Assembly: GCA_022778715.1 (NCBI GenBank)
Contig: JALFRW010000032.1
Coordinates: forward strand, 1-55,490
Length of the DNA stretch: 55,490 nucleotides
From: Ezakiella sp.
Lineage (GTDB): Bacteria > Bacillota > Clostridia > Tissierellales > Peptoniphilaceae
Direction: 5' to 3'
The notes below the pieces were generated by a model. It was not told the DNA's origin and ran no database searches. It worked only from the letters and a program-made list of their open reading frames with translations. This document shows, piece by piece, positions 1 to 8,049 of the stretch. Position numbers and translations under genes: made by a program. Position 1 is the first letter of the stretch. Every line of letters starts with the position of its first letter.

Positions 1-57
1 TATAGTTCAAAAGATAAAGTTATGGATAGTACATCAGAGGATAACACAAAATTGTAG
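1..57 (+). CDS. C-terminal tail of an upstream gene (partial)
   Basis: Frame 1 is open from the window edge to a TAG and encodes 18 hydrophilic residues rich in Ser, Asp and Lys. It could be the tail of a gene that begins before the window, 16 nt ahead of the next start. Eighteen codons is too short to exclude chance and no function can be read. Confidence 0.3.
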   Translation, partial: YSSKDKVMDSTSEDNTKL

Positions 58-73
58 ATATAAATGAGGTGAG

Positions 74-643
74 ATGGTGAAAAGAAAACAATTTGATGAC
101 TTTTACTTTGTTAAAGACGGTAAAATTCATACATTAGATGAAGTTAAAGAGCGATATGAAAAAAACAATGGAGATATATCTTATTTTCAAGGACGTATGA
201 GATGTCCAGAATGTAAAGAGGCCATACTATCTTTTACACGTAAAACATCAAGGTGCCGTGAATACTTATCAAAAGAACCTAGTTCAAGCCATTTAGATAA
301 CTGCTCTTATAATTATGATTATGCTAGTAAAAAACAAATAATTGAGTATGTAGAAACAATGAATGATAATCAAATTAAAGATAAGCTCGAATCAGCATTA
401 AATATGCTGATGAATAGAGACACATCAACAGACATTAGTATAAATAGTCAGGCACAAAGAGATAATCCACTTATTATAAAAAGTTCTAACGGGAGCAATT
501 CAATACAACGAACAATTCCAATAAAAAGTCTTAGTATGTGGTTAGATAAAGAATATAAAGGTAAAGTTTTTATATTCTATGGTAAGGTTAAATTGAAGGT
601 GGAACCATTTAAAGATTTTTTTAAATATTGTTTTATCAATTAG
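74..643 (+). CDS. Hypothetical protein with Cys/His zinc-binding-like motif
   Basis: This 189-residue protein is not recognised. Residues about 43-78 carry a CPEC pair, a further Cys, and a His-Leu-Asp-Asn-Cys stretch, an arrangement suggesting a zinc-ribbon-like fold. The rest is hydrophilic, with no signal peptide or membrane segment. A GAGGTGAG Shine-Dalgarno run abuts the ATG, so the in-frame GTG right after it or a slightly later codon may be the true start. The ORF ends about 18 nt before the inverted repeat of a decayed insertion sequence, so its C-terminus may have been clipped by that insertion. It may be a fragment of a larger DNA-processing or mobile-element protein, but nothing in the sequence proves this. 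Confidence 0.5.
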   Translation: MVKRKQFDDFYFVKDGKIHTLDEVKERYEKNNGDISYFQGRMRCPECKEAILSFTRKTSRCREYLSKEPSSSHLDNCSYNYDYASKKQIIEYVETMNDNQIKDKLESALNMLMNRDTSTDISINSQAQRDNPLIIKSSNGSNSIQRTIPIKSLSMWLDKEYKGKVFIFYGKVKLKVEPFKDFFKYCFIN

Positions 644-660
644 ATATGTAATGTGATAAG

Positions 661-1492
661 AGACATGTTACAGAAATAAAAAATAGAGAGGTACTTTTGA
701 TACAATAACTAATCATAAAAAAGTATCGAAAGGAGTCCTCTCTATGTCAAGAATAACAGAAGAAATGAGATTTCGTCAATATTATGTGAATATGCACTTA
801 AATATGGCGTTACTAAAGCCGCAAGAAGATGTCATACTACTCATCAATTGTTTATAGACATTAAAAAATATAATGGAAATGTAAGAAGCCTAGCATTAAG
901 ATCTAGACGCCCAAAACAAGCCCAAAAGCCCACAAAAAAGAAGAATTAGAATTAATTGAAAGAATGTATAAAGAAATTGGGATCTATGGATTAGCAGAAG
1001 TATATGTTAGATGCAAATCAAAAGGCTATGAAAGATCTTTTGAAAGTATGTGTAGAAAAATACGTAAATATGGATTAAAAAAGCCTAAAATCAAGCGTCA
1101 AAGCTATAAAGATATATAGGATTAGATGGAAAATATCCCGGAGAAAAAGTGCAAATAGATATAAAATATGTACCGAAACCTGTATAAACTTCCCCACATA
1201 AGGAAACAAATATTATCAAATAACAGCAATAGATGAATATTCCAGAAAAAGAAATAAATGAACATGAAATAAAATATAATAGCACAACAAAATATATACT
1301 GAATTTCAAGAGTCCAAATGAAATAATAAGAAAATATAATATTAAAAAAGCTTTCTGAAATCATAAGATTTAATTCATTCTTCTCAAGGGACGCTAATCC
1401 TCTAAAGCCCTTGACAATCATTCGTTAAATCTTAATAAGCAGATAAAGCTTTTGAAGAATTGTATCAAAGTACAAAAAGTGTAACATATGTC
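661..1492 (+). mobile_element. Decayed insertion sequence with rve-type DDE transposase
   Basis: The element is bounded by imperfect inverted ends. The left end (661-704) reads AGACAT..GTTACAG followed by a GTACTTTTGATACAAT block. The right end (1459-1492) carries the complementary ATTGTATCAAAGTAC and GTAACATATGTCT blocks. Inside is a transposase reading frame broken by frameshifts, stops and an internal deletion. At about 830 bp it is well short of an intact element of this kind. No clear target-site duplication is visible. A solo copy of the left end lies 6.1 kb downstream, beyond the peptide/radical SAM locus. Confidence 0.8.
744..1358 (+). pseudogene. DDE (integrase-core) transposase remnant
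   Basis: Joining frames gives an N-terminal helix-turn-helix region (start MSRITEEMRFRQ, then a segment reading EYALKYGVTKAARRC), a linker with RSRRPK, and a middle domain reading IGIYGLAEVYVRCKSKGYERS. The beginning of the catalytic core is visible as YPGEKVQIDIKYVP, which carries the first catalytic Asp, and as YYQITAIDEYSRK. The sequence then jumps to the C-terminal motif FKSPNEII, so the second Asp and the Glu have been deleted. There are at least two frameshifts and several in-frame stops. These motifs match the helix-turn-helix plus rve transposases common in Firmicutes (IS481/IS3-like). It cannot be functional. Confidence 0.8.
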
Positions 1493-1534
1493 TTGACAGT
1501 TAAAAAATTTTAATATTTTTTGATAAAATAAGTA

Positions 1535-1563
1535 TTGACTTTAGTATTATAAGGTGATATTAT
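1535..1563 (+). promoter_or_regulatory. Sigma-A-type promoter of the peptide/radical SAM locus
   Basis: TTGACT and TATTAT are separated by exactly 17 nt. The predicted start site, about 1570, falls on the first base of the left arm of the inverted repeat that flanks the small peptide ORF. The promoter lies outside the right end of the decayed insertion sequence. Confidence 0.6.
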
Positions 1564-1569
1564 GTATAT

Positions 1570-1741
1570 AGACAGCTACACAGATTAATTTTTCTAGAAT
1601 GGAGGTGAGATAATGATATCTAGAGTCAGAAAATTTCTAAGGAATCAACAAACGATATATAGCGGCTGTACATGTAGAAGTCAAAGGTGTACTAGCTAAA
1701 GTTTTGACATTTAATAAAACAAAATATCTGTGTAGCTATCT
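1570..1741 (+). repeat. 16-nt inverted repeat flanking the peptide ORF
   Basis: The left arm AGACAGCTACACAGAT (1570-1585) and the right arm ATCTGTGTAGCTATCT (1726-1741) are complementary at 15 of 16 positions. They enclose the whole 28-codon peptide ORF and its Shine-Dalgarno. The right arm ends 8 nt before the ribosome site of the radical SAM gene. In the transcript, the extreme 5' end could pair here and close a large loop around the peptide message. A regulatory or stabilising role is inference. Confidence 0.6.
1613..1699 (+). CDS. Candidate Cys-rich RiPP precursor peptide (28 aa)
   Basis: This is a 28-codon ORF with a strong GGAGGTGAG ribosome site 4 nt before its ATG. The N-terminal half is basic and leader-like (four Arg/Lys in the first 10 residues, then Asn-Gln-Gln). 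The C-terminus is a short Cys-rich core reading SGCTCRSQRCTS, with Cys at 19, 21 and 26. It is the first gene after a good promoter and sits about 60 nt upstream of a radical SAM/SPASM enzyme followed by two ABC exporters, the usual layout of a ribosomally made, post-translationally modified peptide locus. The three Cys would be the expected sites for thioether cross-links. It vaguely recalls short clostridial Cys-rich radical SAM substrates, but I cannot assign it to a named family. A chance ORF is possible but unlikely given the ribosome site and position. Confidence 0.6.
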   Translation: MISRVRKFLRNQQTIYSGCTCRSQRCTS

Positions 1742-1759
1742 TACTTTATGGAGGTAAAA

Positions 1760-3085
1760 ATGAATGACGTAAGAGTTATTAAGGGGGTATATGTAACTGA
1801 AGAAAATGATAAGGTATTAATTTTCAATCCACATTTATTTACATCAATTATATTATTGAAAGATGGAACTATTGAGAATACAATTGAAAAAAATAAAGAA
1901 CTACTTATAGATAAATCTATTATTTTTGAAGATGATTTTGATTATAACTTAATATCAAAATTTTTTGAAAATAAAGAAAAGTACAATTTTAATAAGTTAA
2001 CCATTACTGATGCATTATCATACAATTGTAATTTAAACTGTTCTTATTGCATGCAGCAAAATACATTTAAAGGAATAAGAAGAATTAATTTGGATGAAAA
2101 GCTGGATTTATGGTTAAAATTAATTAACTTATTTAATGCAAAACAAATTGATTTATGCATGTTTGGTGGTGAGCCACTATTGGAATATGAAAAATTCGAT
2201 AAACTTTTTGATGGTTTAATGTTAAATAATATTTATATATCCAATATTAACGCTGTTACTAATGGCACTATTTGCAATGAAAATATAATTAATTTTATTA
2301 ATAAATATAAATTAAATTCGCTACAAATTACAATTGATGGAACTGAAAATATTCATAATTTAAGAAGAGTTTCTAAAAATATAGGAGAAAAGCCTTTTAA
2401 CAAAATCATAAATAATATCAAGTGGTTTTTATCAAGTACCGATGTTTTTATTACGATAAACACTGTTTTGGATAAAGCGAACAAAGATGACTATATAAAT
2501 CTTGTTGATTATTTAATAAAGGAATTTAAAGGCTATATTTATAGCTGTAGGCCGAGAATAATATTTAACCTAGGGCTTGAGTGTCATCCATTTAAGAAGT
2601 CTGATTTTACTATAAAAAACATATTGCCTGATAATGAATATCAAAATACTTATTACGAGTGTATGTATAAATTGATTAATAAGAATGTTGCTATTAACTC
2701 GATTTTACCATCTCCAATGTGTATTAAAAATTTACCTACGGATTTAATTATTTCTCCCGATGGCTCAGTTTATAATTGTATATCTGGACTAGGATTAGAT
2801 GATTTTAAAATAGGGACTTATTATGATATCACAAATAACCCAGAAAAATTTATAATAAATTTAATAAATAAAAAGAGAAGATTGGATTATAATTGCAATA
2901 AGTGCAAGTATTATCCACTTTGTAATGGTGGTTGTGAATATGAAATGATATCGTCAGATAAGAAATCATCTTGTCAAAAAGGAATATTTGATAAACATAT
3001 ATATGACATAATTAAAATTTCTACAATGGTTGAGGAAATAGACAACAATGTTTTTAGGAGGTGTTGCTATGAAAGCGATTCTTAA
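1760..3085 (+). CDS. Radical SAM/SPASM peptide maturase
   Basis: This 441-residue enzyme probably modifies the peptide encoded just upstream. The radical SAM cluster motif CX3CX2C is at Cys90, Cys94 and Cys97 (CNLNCSYC), followed by a MFGGEPLL motif typical of the SAM-binding region. The C-terminal SPASM domain has a CX2CX5CX3C motif at about 379-392 (CNKCKYYPLCNGGC) and additional Cys residues for auxiliary Fe-S clusters. Enzymes with this architecture form thioether or C-C cross-links in ribosomal peptides. The residues before Cys90 could be a peptide-recognition segment. The chosen ATG follows GGAGGT by 4 nt; the ATG 12 nt upstream overlaps that site and is not used. The 3' end overlaps the next gene, whose ribosome site lies inside this one, implying translational coupling. 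Confidence 0.9.
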   Translation: MNDVRVIKGVYVTEENDKVLIFNPHLFTSIILLKDGTIENTIEKNKELLIDKSIIFEDDFDYNLISKFFENKEKYNFNKLTITDALSYNCNLNCSYCMQQNTFKGIRRINLDEKLDLWLKLINLFNAKQIDLCMFGGEPLLEYEKFDKLFDGLMLNNIYISNINAVTNGTICNENIINFINKYKLNSLQITIDGTENIHNLRRVSKNIGEKPFNKIINNIKWFLSSTDVFITINTVLDKANKDDYINLVDYLIKEFKGYIYSCRPRIIFNLGLECHPFKKSDFTIKNILPDNEYQNTYYECMYKLINKNVAINSILPSPMCIKNLPTDLIISPDGSVYNCISGLGLDDFKIGTYYDITNNPEKFIINLINKKRRLDYNCNKCKYYPLCNGGCEYEMISSDKKSSCQKGIFDKHIYDIIKISTMVEEIDNNVFRRCCYESDS

Positions 3086-4787
3086 CACGTATAAACTTGT
3101 ACGTAAACATGCAGGGTCCATATACATATTCATTTTAATTGAATCTTTAATCACAGCTCTTGTTAGTCCAGCGATAATTTACGCTACGTCTATGGCTGTC
3201 GATTCAATTCTTAATTATGTACATGGAGAACGTAATTTGCTCCCAATTATTTTATTAATACTTTTATTTGCTTGGGGAGAAGTATCTAAGTTCATTCGAA
3301 ACATTTTAGACATAAAGCTTGAACAAAAGCTTGAGCTAAACTTAAATACGGCTGTCATGAATAAACTAGATAAAATATCTTTGGAAGAGATTGAAAAGTC
3401 TGGTTTTCAAGATAAGCTAAACAAGGTGAAGGATCGTCCTCACATGGCAGTCATAGAATTGTTTAACTCATCCATAGCCATAGCAGCTATTGTGGTGAAA
3501 GTAGTGGGTATTGCCTTTGTGTTCTTTACAATATCTACTTATCTTGGTCTTGCATATATAATAAGCGCTGCGCTTGATGTATTCTTCAGCTTCAAGGCGG
3601 TCAATAATATGAATAAGATGTTTGAAAATACTTCGCACAATGAGCGTGAGATGGAAAATATTTTAAGGATACTTAAGGACAAAAACGCCATTTACGAGAT
3701 AAAAGTTTTTCAAATGAAGAACTTATTTATTAAGAAGTTTAAAAAATATTCCGAAGCTGTTTTTGATGAAAGGCTTAAGACGACTATTGCAAGCCAAAAG
3801 TATCTTTTGCTTAGCTCTTTTATAAACATAATTTGGATGGGCCTTGCAATACTTTTTGTGCTACTAAAACTTACTCAAAGAGCAATTAGTGTCGGTTCGC
3901 TTACTGCTGTCATCACATCTGCGTCGACTACTTTGGATATGGCAGAGGACTTTGTTTATGAAGCCTCTAGCGTAGCTAATTCTGGCTACATAGCAGAAAC
4001 TCTTTTATATATTCTTGATTATGACGAAAAAGAAGTCAGAGAGCAAGTAAAAAGTGGCGAAAAAATTGTTTTTGATAAATTAAGCTTTAAATATCCACAA
4101 AGTGAAAATATTGTTTTAGATGATTTATCTCTAAGCATTGACAAAAACAAGGTAACTGCGATAGTTGGTGAGAATGGCGCTGGTAAATCAACTATAATTA
4201 AGCTAATAGCGGGGCTTTATAAACCAACGAGTGGTACTGTCAAGATCAACGGTACTGAGCCATATTATTTATCGAAAAATGAATTGGCTGATGAGCTTGC
4301 GATAGTCTATCAAGACTTTCAAAATTATGAACTTAGTATAAAGGATAATGTTTTGCTTGGCGATGATAAAGATATTTCAAGTGATTTAAATTTAATGGAG
4401 CTTGATAAGTATGACATGAATACAAATTTGGGTAAGCTTGAAGACGACGGCGTATACTTATCTGGTGGCGAAAGCCAAAGGCTTGCCATAGCTAGAGCCA
4501 TCTCAAAGTATTCTGATTTTCTAATCTTTGATGAGCCAACTGCATCCATGGATCCGATGATGGAAGCGAAAATGTATGAGGGCATAATCAAAGTGCTTAA
4601 GATGCGCGGTGCAATCATTATCACACACAGACTTGTCTTGTCTAAACTTGCTGATGAGGTTTTAGTAATTGATAAGGGAAGGCTTATTGAACGAGGCAAT
4701 CATGAAACCCTTATGAAAAAGGGCGGTAAATATGCGAAGATGTTCACTGAGCAAGCGGCATGGTATAAGGAGGCAAAAAATGAATAA
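3069..4787 (+). CDS. ABC transporter ATP-binding/permease, first half-transporter
   Basis: This 572-residue half-transporter has an N-terminal exporter-type membrane domain with several hydrophobic segments in residues about 15-330. A nucleotide-binding domain follows, with Walker A GENGAGKST at about 367, signature LSGGESQRLAIARA, Walker B FLIFDEPTASMD and the H-loop in IIITHR. There is no N-terminal C39 peptidase domain, so a leader would have to be removed by another protease. It pairs with the next gene as a probable heterodimeric exporter of the modified peptide. AGGAGG inside the radical SAM gene supports this ATG over the one 21 nt earlier. The stop overlaps the next start in ATGAATAA. 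Confidence 0.9.
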   Translation: MKAILNTYKLVRKHAGSIYIFILIESLITALVSPAIIYATSMAVDSILNYVHGERNLLPIILLILLFAWGEVSKFIRNILDIKLEQKLELNLNTAVMNKLDKISLEEIEKSGFQDKLNKVKDRPHMAVIELFNSSIAIAAIVVKVVGIAFVFFTISTYLGLAYIISAALDVFFSFKAVNNMNKMFENTSHNEREMENILRILKDKNAIYEIKVFQMKNLFIKKFKKYSEAVFDERLKTTIASQKYLLLSSFINIIWMGLAILFVLLKLTQRAISVGSLTAVITSASTTLDMAEDFVYEASSVANSGYIAETLLYILDYDEKEVREQVKSGEKIVFDKLSFKYPQSENIVLDDLSLSIDKNKVTAIVGENGAGKSTIIKLIAGLYKPTSGTVKINGTEPYYLSKNELADELAIVYQDFQNYELSIKDNVLLGDDKDISSDLNLMELDKYDMNTNLGKLEDDGVYLSGGESQRLAIARAISKYSDFLIFDEPTASMDPMMEAKMYEGIIKVLKMRGAIIITHRLVLSKLADEVLVIDKGRLIERGNHETLMKKGGKYAKMFTEQAAWYKEAKNE

Positions 4788-6495
4788 GGTAATTAAAAAA
4801 GTATTTAGCGTTACACCAATCGCGACCATATATGTCTTCATCTACCATATAATTTCAGGCTTCTTTGTCGCAGCAAAGCTATATGCCTCGATGCACATCA
4901 TACAAAGCGGCTATGAATACATCAAAAACGCTCAAGATATAAACGTTTTTATTAAGTATGGAGTCATGCTTTTAATCATCATAGCACTTGAAAGACTGTT
5001 TGAGTACTTATATGCGATAGCAATGAATGGCTATTTATTTGAAAAAACTGGCAGCTACTTAAATAGAGAGATGGCAGCAAAATTATCAAGGGTAGACTTA
5101 ATTAATTTTGAGGATAGAGATTTTTTAACTATAGAAGAAAGAGCGTCGAGTGCAGTTGATGACGAAAGGCTAAGTAATTCAGTAAGACTACTTGCCATGG
5201 CAGTAGGTCAAGGACTTGAAGTCATCTTGATACTTATGACACTTTGGACATATAGCCCATACTTAGTTGCACTAGCAGCCTTTACAGTAGTGCCGTACCT
5301 AATCACAAGACTTATACGCGGAAAGGCATTTTATGATCTTAAAAGCATAGAAGCCTTTGACGAAAGAAAGCTAAATTATTTCTACAGCATATTCACAGAT
5401 ACTAAGACTAATAGGGAAATAAAATCGTACAATAGCTCGAATTTTTTCTTAAGTAAATATACAAGCGTATTTAAAGATACGAGTAAAAAATATTTTGACG
5501 AAAGATTAAAAGATGCTAAGTCACTACTTTTCTGCGACATACTAAGTGTCATAGCCTTCTCCACCGCCATAGTCATAACGATAAAGCTTACCTTCGATGG
5601 CAAGATAATAATCGGCATGATGGGCGCTGCACTTATGGCTTATCAAGATATGCAAAAGTCAGGTAAGGATATGATAGTCACTGTCGGCAATTTACCGAGA
5701 AACATTTCCTTCGCAAGCGATTACTTTACTTTTATGGACAGCAGTGAAGAGAAAAAAGCTTATGATGTAAATTTTGGCAAAATTAGTGTAAAAGATGCCT
5801 CATTTACTTATCCAAAGACGGATAATGGTCTTCATGATATAAGCTTAAGTATAGATGAGGGCGAGAGCGTGGCAATAGTTGGTTACAATGGTTCAGGTAA
5901 GACAACATTTACAAAGGCTTTGACTGGAGTCTATGATGCCAGCGGCGAAATATCTTTTGGTGGAGTTAATGTAATGGGAAGAGGACTAAGTTTTGATGAT
6001 TATACTATAGTTCCTCAAGAAAGGACAGAGACTAACCTTAGTGTAGCTGAGCATGTGGCGTCTCAAGAGCCTTATGACGAAGCAAAGGTAAAGTCGCTGC
6101 TTGATTACGTAGGTTTAGATAAATTATATAAAGAGCATTCACTTGATACAAGGCTTGGCAAGGACTTTGACGGAGTAGAGCTATCTGGCGGTGAAAGACA
6201 AAGGCTTGATATAGCAAGGTCCATGTATAAGGATTCAAAGCTAATTATACTTGATGAAGCAACATCGGCACTTGATCCGATGCAAGAGAGCGAGATCTTA
6301 AAGAAGTTCCTAGACATATCAAAGGGAAGGACATCCATCATAGTTACACATAGACTTGGTATATGTAAGAGCGTTGATAAGATAGTAGTCTTTAAAGATG
6401 GCAGAGTGGATAGCATTGGTACGCATGATGAGCTATTGACAAAGTCATCATACTATAGAGAGATGTATGAAGCGCAAGCAAAATTTTATAAGTAA
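4780..6495 (+). CDS. ABC transporter ATP-binding/permease, second half-transporter
   Basis: This 571-residue partner of the preceding gene has the same order: an exporter-type membrane domain with several hydrophobic segments, then a nucleotide-binding domain with Walker A GYNGSGKTT at about 368, signature LSGGERQRLDIARS, Walker B LIILDEATSALD and H-loop IIVTHR. Both subunits keep complete motifs, so both ATP sites could be active. GGAGG 7 nt upstream of the ATG chooses this start over the longer frame that begins 48 nt earlier. A perfect terminator follows within about 50 nt, making this the last gene of the peptide locus. Export of the peptide product is inferred from context; self-immunity is an alternative role. 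Confidence 0.9.
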   Translation: MNKVIKKVFSVTPIATIYVFIYHIISGFFVAAKLYASMHIIQSGYEYIKNAQDINVFIKYGVMLLIIIALERLFEYLYAIAMNGYLFEKTGSYLNREMAAKLSRVDLINFEDRDFLTIEERASSAVDDERLSNSVRLLAMAVGQGLEVILILMTLWTYSPYLVALAAFTVVPYLITRLIRGKAFYDLKSIEAFDERKLNYFYSIFTDTKTNREIKSYNSSNFFLSKYTSVFKDTSKKYFDERLKDAKSLLFCDILSVIAFSTAIVITIKLTFDGKIIIGMMGAALMAYQDMQKSGKDMIVTVGNLPRNISFASDYFTFMDSSEEKKAYDVNFGKISVKDASFTYPKTDNGLHDISLSIDEGESVAIVGYNGSGKTTFTKALTGVYDASGEISFGGVNVMGRGLSFDDYTIVPQERTETNLSVAEHVASQEPYDEAKVKSLLDYVGLDKLYKEHSLDTRLGKDFDGVELSGGERQRLDIARSMYKDSKLIILDEATSALDPMQESEILKKFLDISKGRTSIIVTHRLGICKSVDKIVVFKDGRVDSIGTHDELLTKSSYYREMYEAQAKFYK

Positions 6496-6545
6496 GATCA
6501 ATATGAAAGAACTTCTATTGAACTATAAAAATAATTAAAACTATT

Positions 6546-6587
6546 AAAAAGACTTTTGGGCATGACAAGAAGCCCAAAAGTCTTTTT
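6546..6587 (+). terminator. Intrinsic terminator of the peptide/ABC operon
   Basis: A perfect 16-bp stem (AAAAAGACTTTTGGGC with GCCCAAAAGTCTTTTT), a 10-nt loop and a T-run built into the 3' arm close the operon that begins at about 1570. Confidence 0.9.
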
Positions 6588-6760
6588 AATTAATGTATAA
6601 TTTTTATTATTTAATGGTATTTTTCTCGGAAATACTTGATGTTTGAGATATGGAATCGTTGTACTTGGAGTAGATGAAAGAAATCGAGCTGGACTACATC
6701 TTCATATTGGTTCGATAATGTGGCAGTAACAATTGAGGTAGGAAACTCTACTGTAATATT

Positions 6761-6813
6761 AGACATATATTACAGAAATATAAATAGAAAGATACTTTTG
6801 ATACAATATAACT
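6761..6813 (+). repeat. Solo insertion-sequence end, direct copy of 661-710
   Basis: The sequence AGACAT..TTACAGAAATA..AATAGA..GATACTTTTGATACAAT..AACTAA repeats the left end of the decayed insertion sequence in the same orientation, with a few substitutions and short indels. Similarity stops abruptly after AACTAA and no transposase sequence follows. It is therefore a truncated end rather than an element. With the copy at 661 it brackets the whole peptide/radical SAM/ABC locus. Confidence 0.75.
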
Positions 6814-6815
6814 AA

Positions 6816-7147
6816 CAGTACCGACACGCCTTTTAATAATGCGGACTAAGTCGTCTTTTGATTGTAAAAAATTGCCCACCACGTAGGTAAGGCTTGTTTA
6901 TGAGGTATTATATCATAAAGATCTAAATATAGAATACTCGATAGGATACAATAAATAGGACAATTCATGAATAGAAAAATTAAAAGACTATTAAAATAAG
7001 TCCGATTTGGAATTATTCCTAAATGGACTGAAGTTAAATATGATATCTTAGGATTTTAAAATGATTTTAACAAATATCGCCAGTATATTTGGTATAATAT
7101 TATTGGGTAATCGAAAATAATTGTGAGTTAATCGGGAGTTTGAAAAT
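6816..7147. other. Intergenic debris, no intact gene
   Basis: No open frame with a plausible ribosome site is present. A short + strand stretch around 7008-7115 reads RFGIIPKWTEVKYDILGF and, after a stop, NDFNKYRQYIWYNIIG. This looks like coding sequence that has lost its frame, but I cannot name the family. Confidence 0.4.
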
Positions 7148-7405
7148 GAAGGTTAATATGGATTTAATAACTTCTTGAAATAGAAGTAATTTAGAATTAA
7201 AAAGCGAATAATAAAGTTCCAAACTTTAGGAAACTTATTCTGCTTTTGCTAATACTGATGGCGGTATTTCATCTTTGAAATTGATGAAAAGAGTAAGGAA
7301 GTTACAGGCGAACAGATGCTTATAAGTTGAGATGATTTATTTGACAACCTTAATAATCCAAATAAAGTGAGTGAAATATTATCTCAAATAAAGACATAAA
7401 TAGTA
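7148..7405 (+). pseudogene. Fragment of an AlbA_2 (Schlafen-like) putative DNA-binding protein
   Basis: Reading across frames and stops gives SNLELKSE, then LETYSAFANTDGG, then FEIDEKSKEVTG and DLFDNLNNPNKVSE. This is the order seen at the start of AlbA_2-domain proteins (E-x-x-x-L-E-x-K-S-E, AFANTDGG-x-I-x-F-G-I-D). Several in-frame stops and at least two frameshifts are present and only the N-terminal domain is represented. Downstream, 7410-7600 holds another decayed stretch that I cannot assign. The fragment is dead and reports an earlier accessory insertion here. Confidence 0.5.
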
Positions 7406-7656
7406 AAACTTGAAAATGATTTGAAAATATTAATTATTACCATCTGAAGCAACCTATAATCTCAAAATAAAGCATCAATCAGCAGAGGAGAAGCAGAAAA
7501 TCTTTAAACTTAAAAACTACCAGTTTAGAGTAGCAATCAATACTTTACTAGAAGAGGTAGGATAGATGTTATGGGAGAGGAAGATCAACAAGATATGTTC
7601 TTAAAACAAGTCATCTGAATATTCTTAAATTACTTATATATAAGGAGGAAAAGATT

Positions 7657-8049
7657 ATGTCGTTATTTGGATTAGGAAAGAAAAAAGAAGAAGTTAAGGT
7701 AGAGCCTGCTTGTGCCTGCAATGGAGAAGTAGCTACTTATGAAGCATCATCATGTTGCTGTGGCGGTCAACAAGTAGAAAACTGTTGTGGTGGAGATAAT
7801 AAGGTTACAAGCATTAAGGTGCTTGGTGCCGGGTGTAAAAGCTGTCATGAGCAGTATGAAAATGCTAAGAAAGCCATTGAAGAACTAGGGTTAGGCATTG
7901 AAGTAGAATATATCACAGATATGGAAAAGGTTATGTCTTACGGTGTTATGAGTATGCCTGCAATTGTAGTCAATGAAACAGTTGCTTCAATGGGTAAAGT
8001 ATTAAAGAGCGCTGAAGTAATTAAGCTGCTTGGAAAGTTGGAATTTTAA
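7657..8049 (+). CDS. Thioredoxin-like redox protein with Cys-rich N-terminal extension
   Basis: This 130-residue cytoplasmic protein ends in a small thioredoxin-fold domain (residues about 50-130) with a CKSC redox motif at Cys60/Cys63 and the cis-Pro signature MSMPAIVVN. This resembles the short redox-active disulfide proteins found beside metal-handling permeases. The first 48 residues form an extension with seven Cys (CAC, SCCCG and NCCGG clusters) that could bind arsenite or another soft metal. AAGGAGGAA lies 7 nt before the ATG. The stop overlaps the next start by one base (TAATG). Context suggests electron supply to, or metal hand-off within, the arsenic operon. No ArsR repressor gene is visible upstream. 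Confidence 0.85.
   Translation: MSLFGLGKKKEEVKVEPACACNGEVATYEASSCCCGGQQVENCCGGDNKVTSIKVLGAGCKSCHEQYENAKKAIEELGLGIEVEYITDMEKVMSYGVMSMPAIVVNETVASMGKVLKSAEVIKLLGKLEF

Noticed and set aside
1122-1421. Minus-strand ORFs rich in Phe/Ile/Tyr across the insertion-sequence relic
   Set aside because: They are reverse complements of AT-rich transposase sequence and only mimic a membrane protein.
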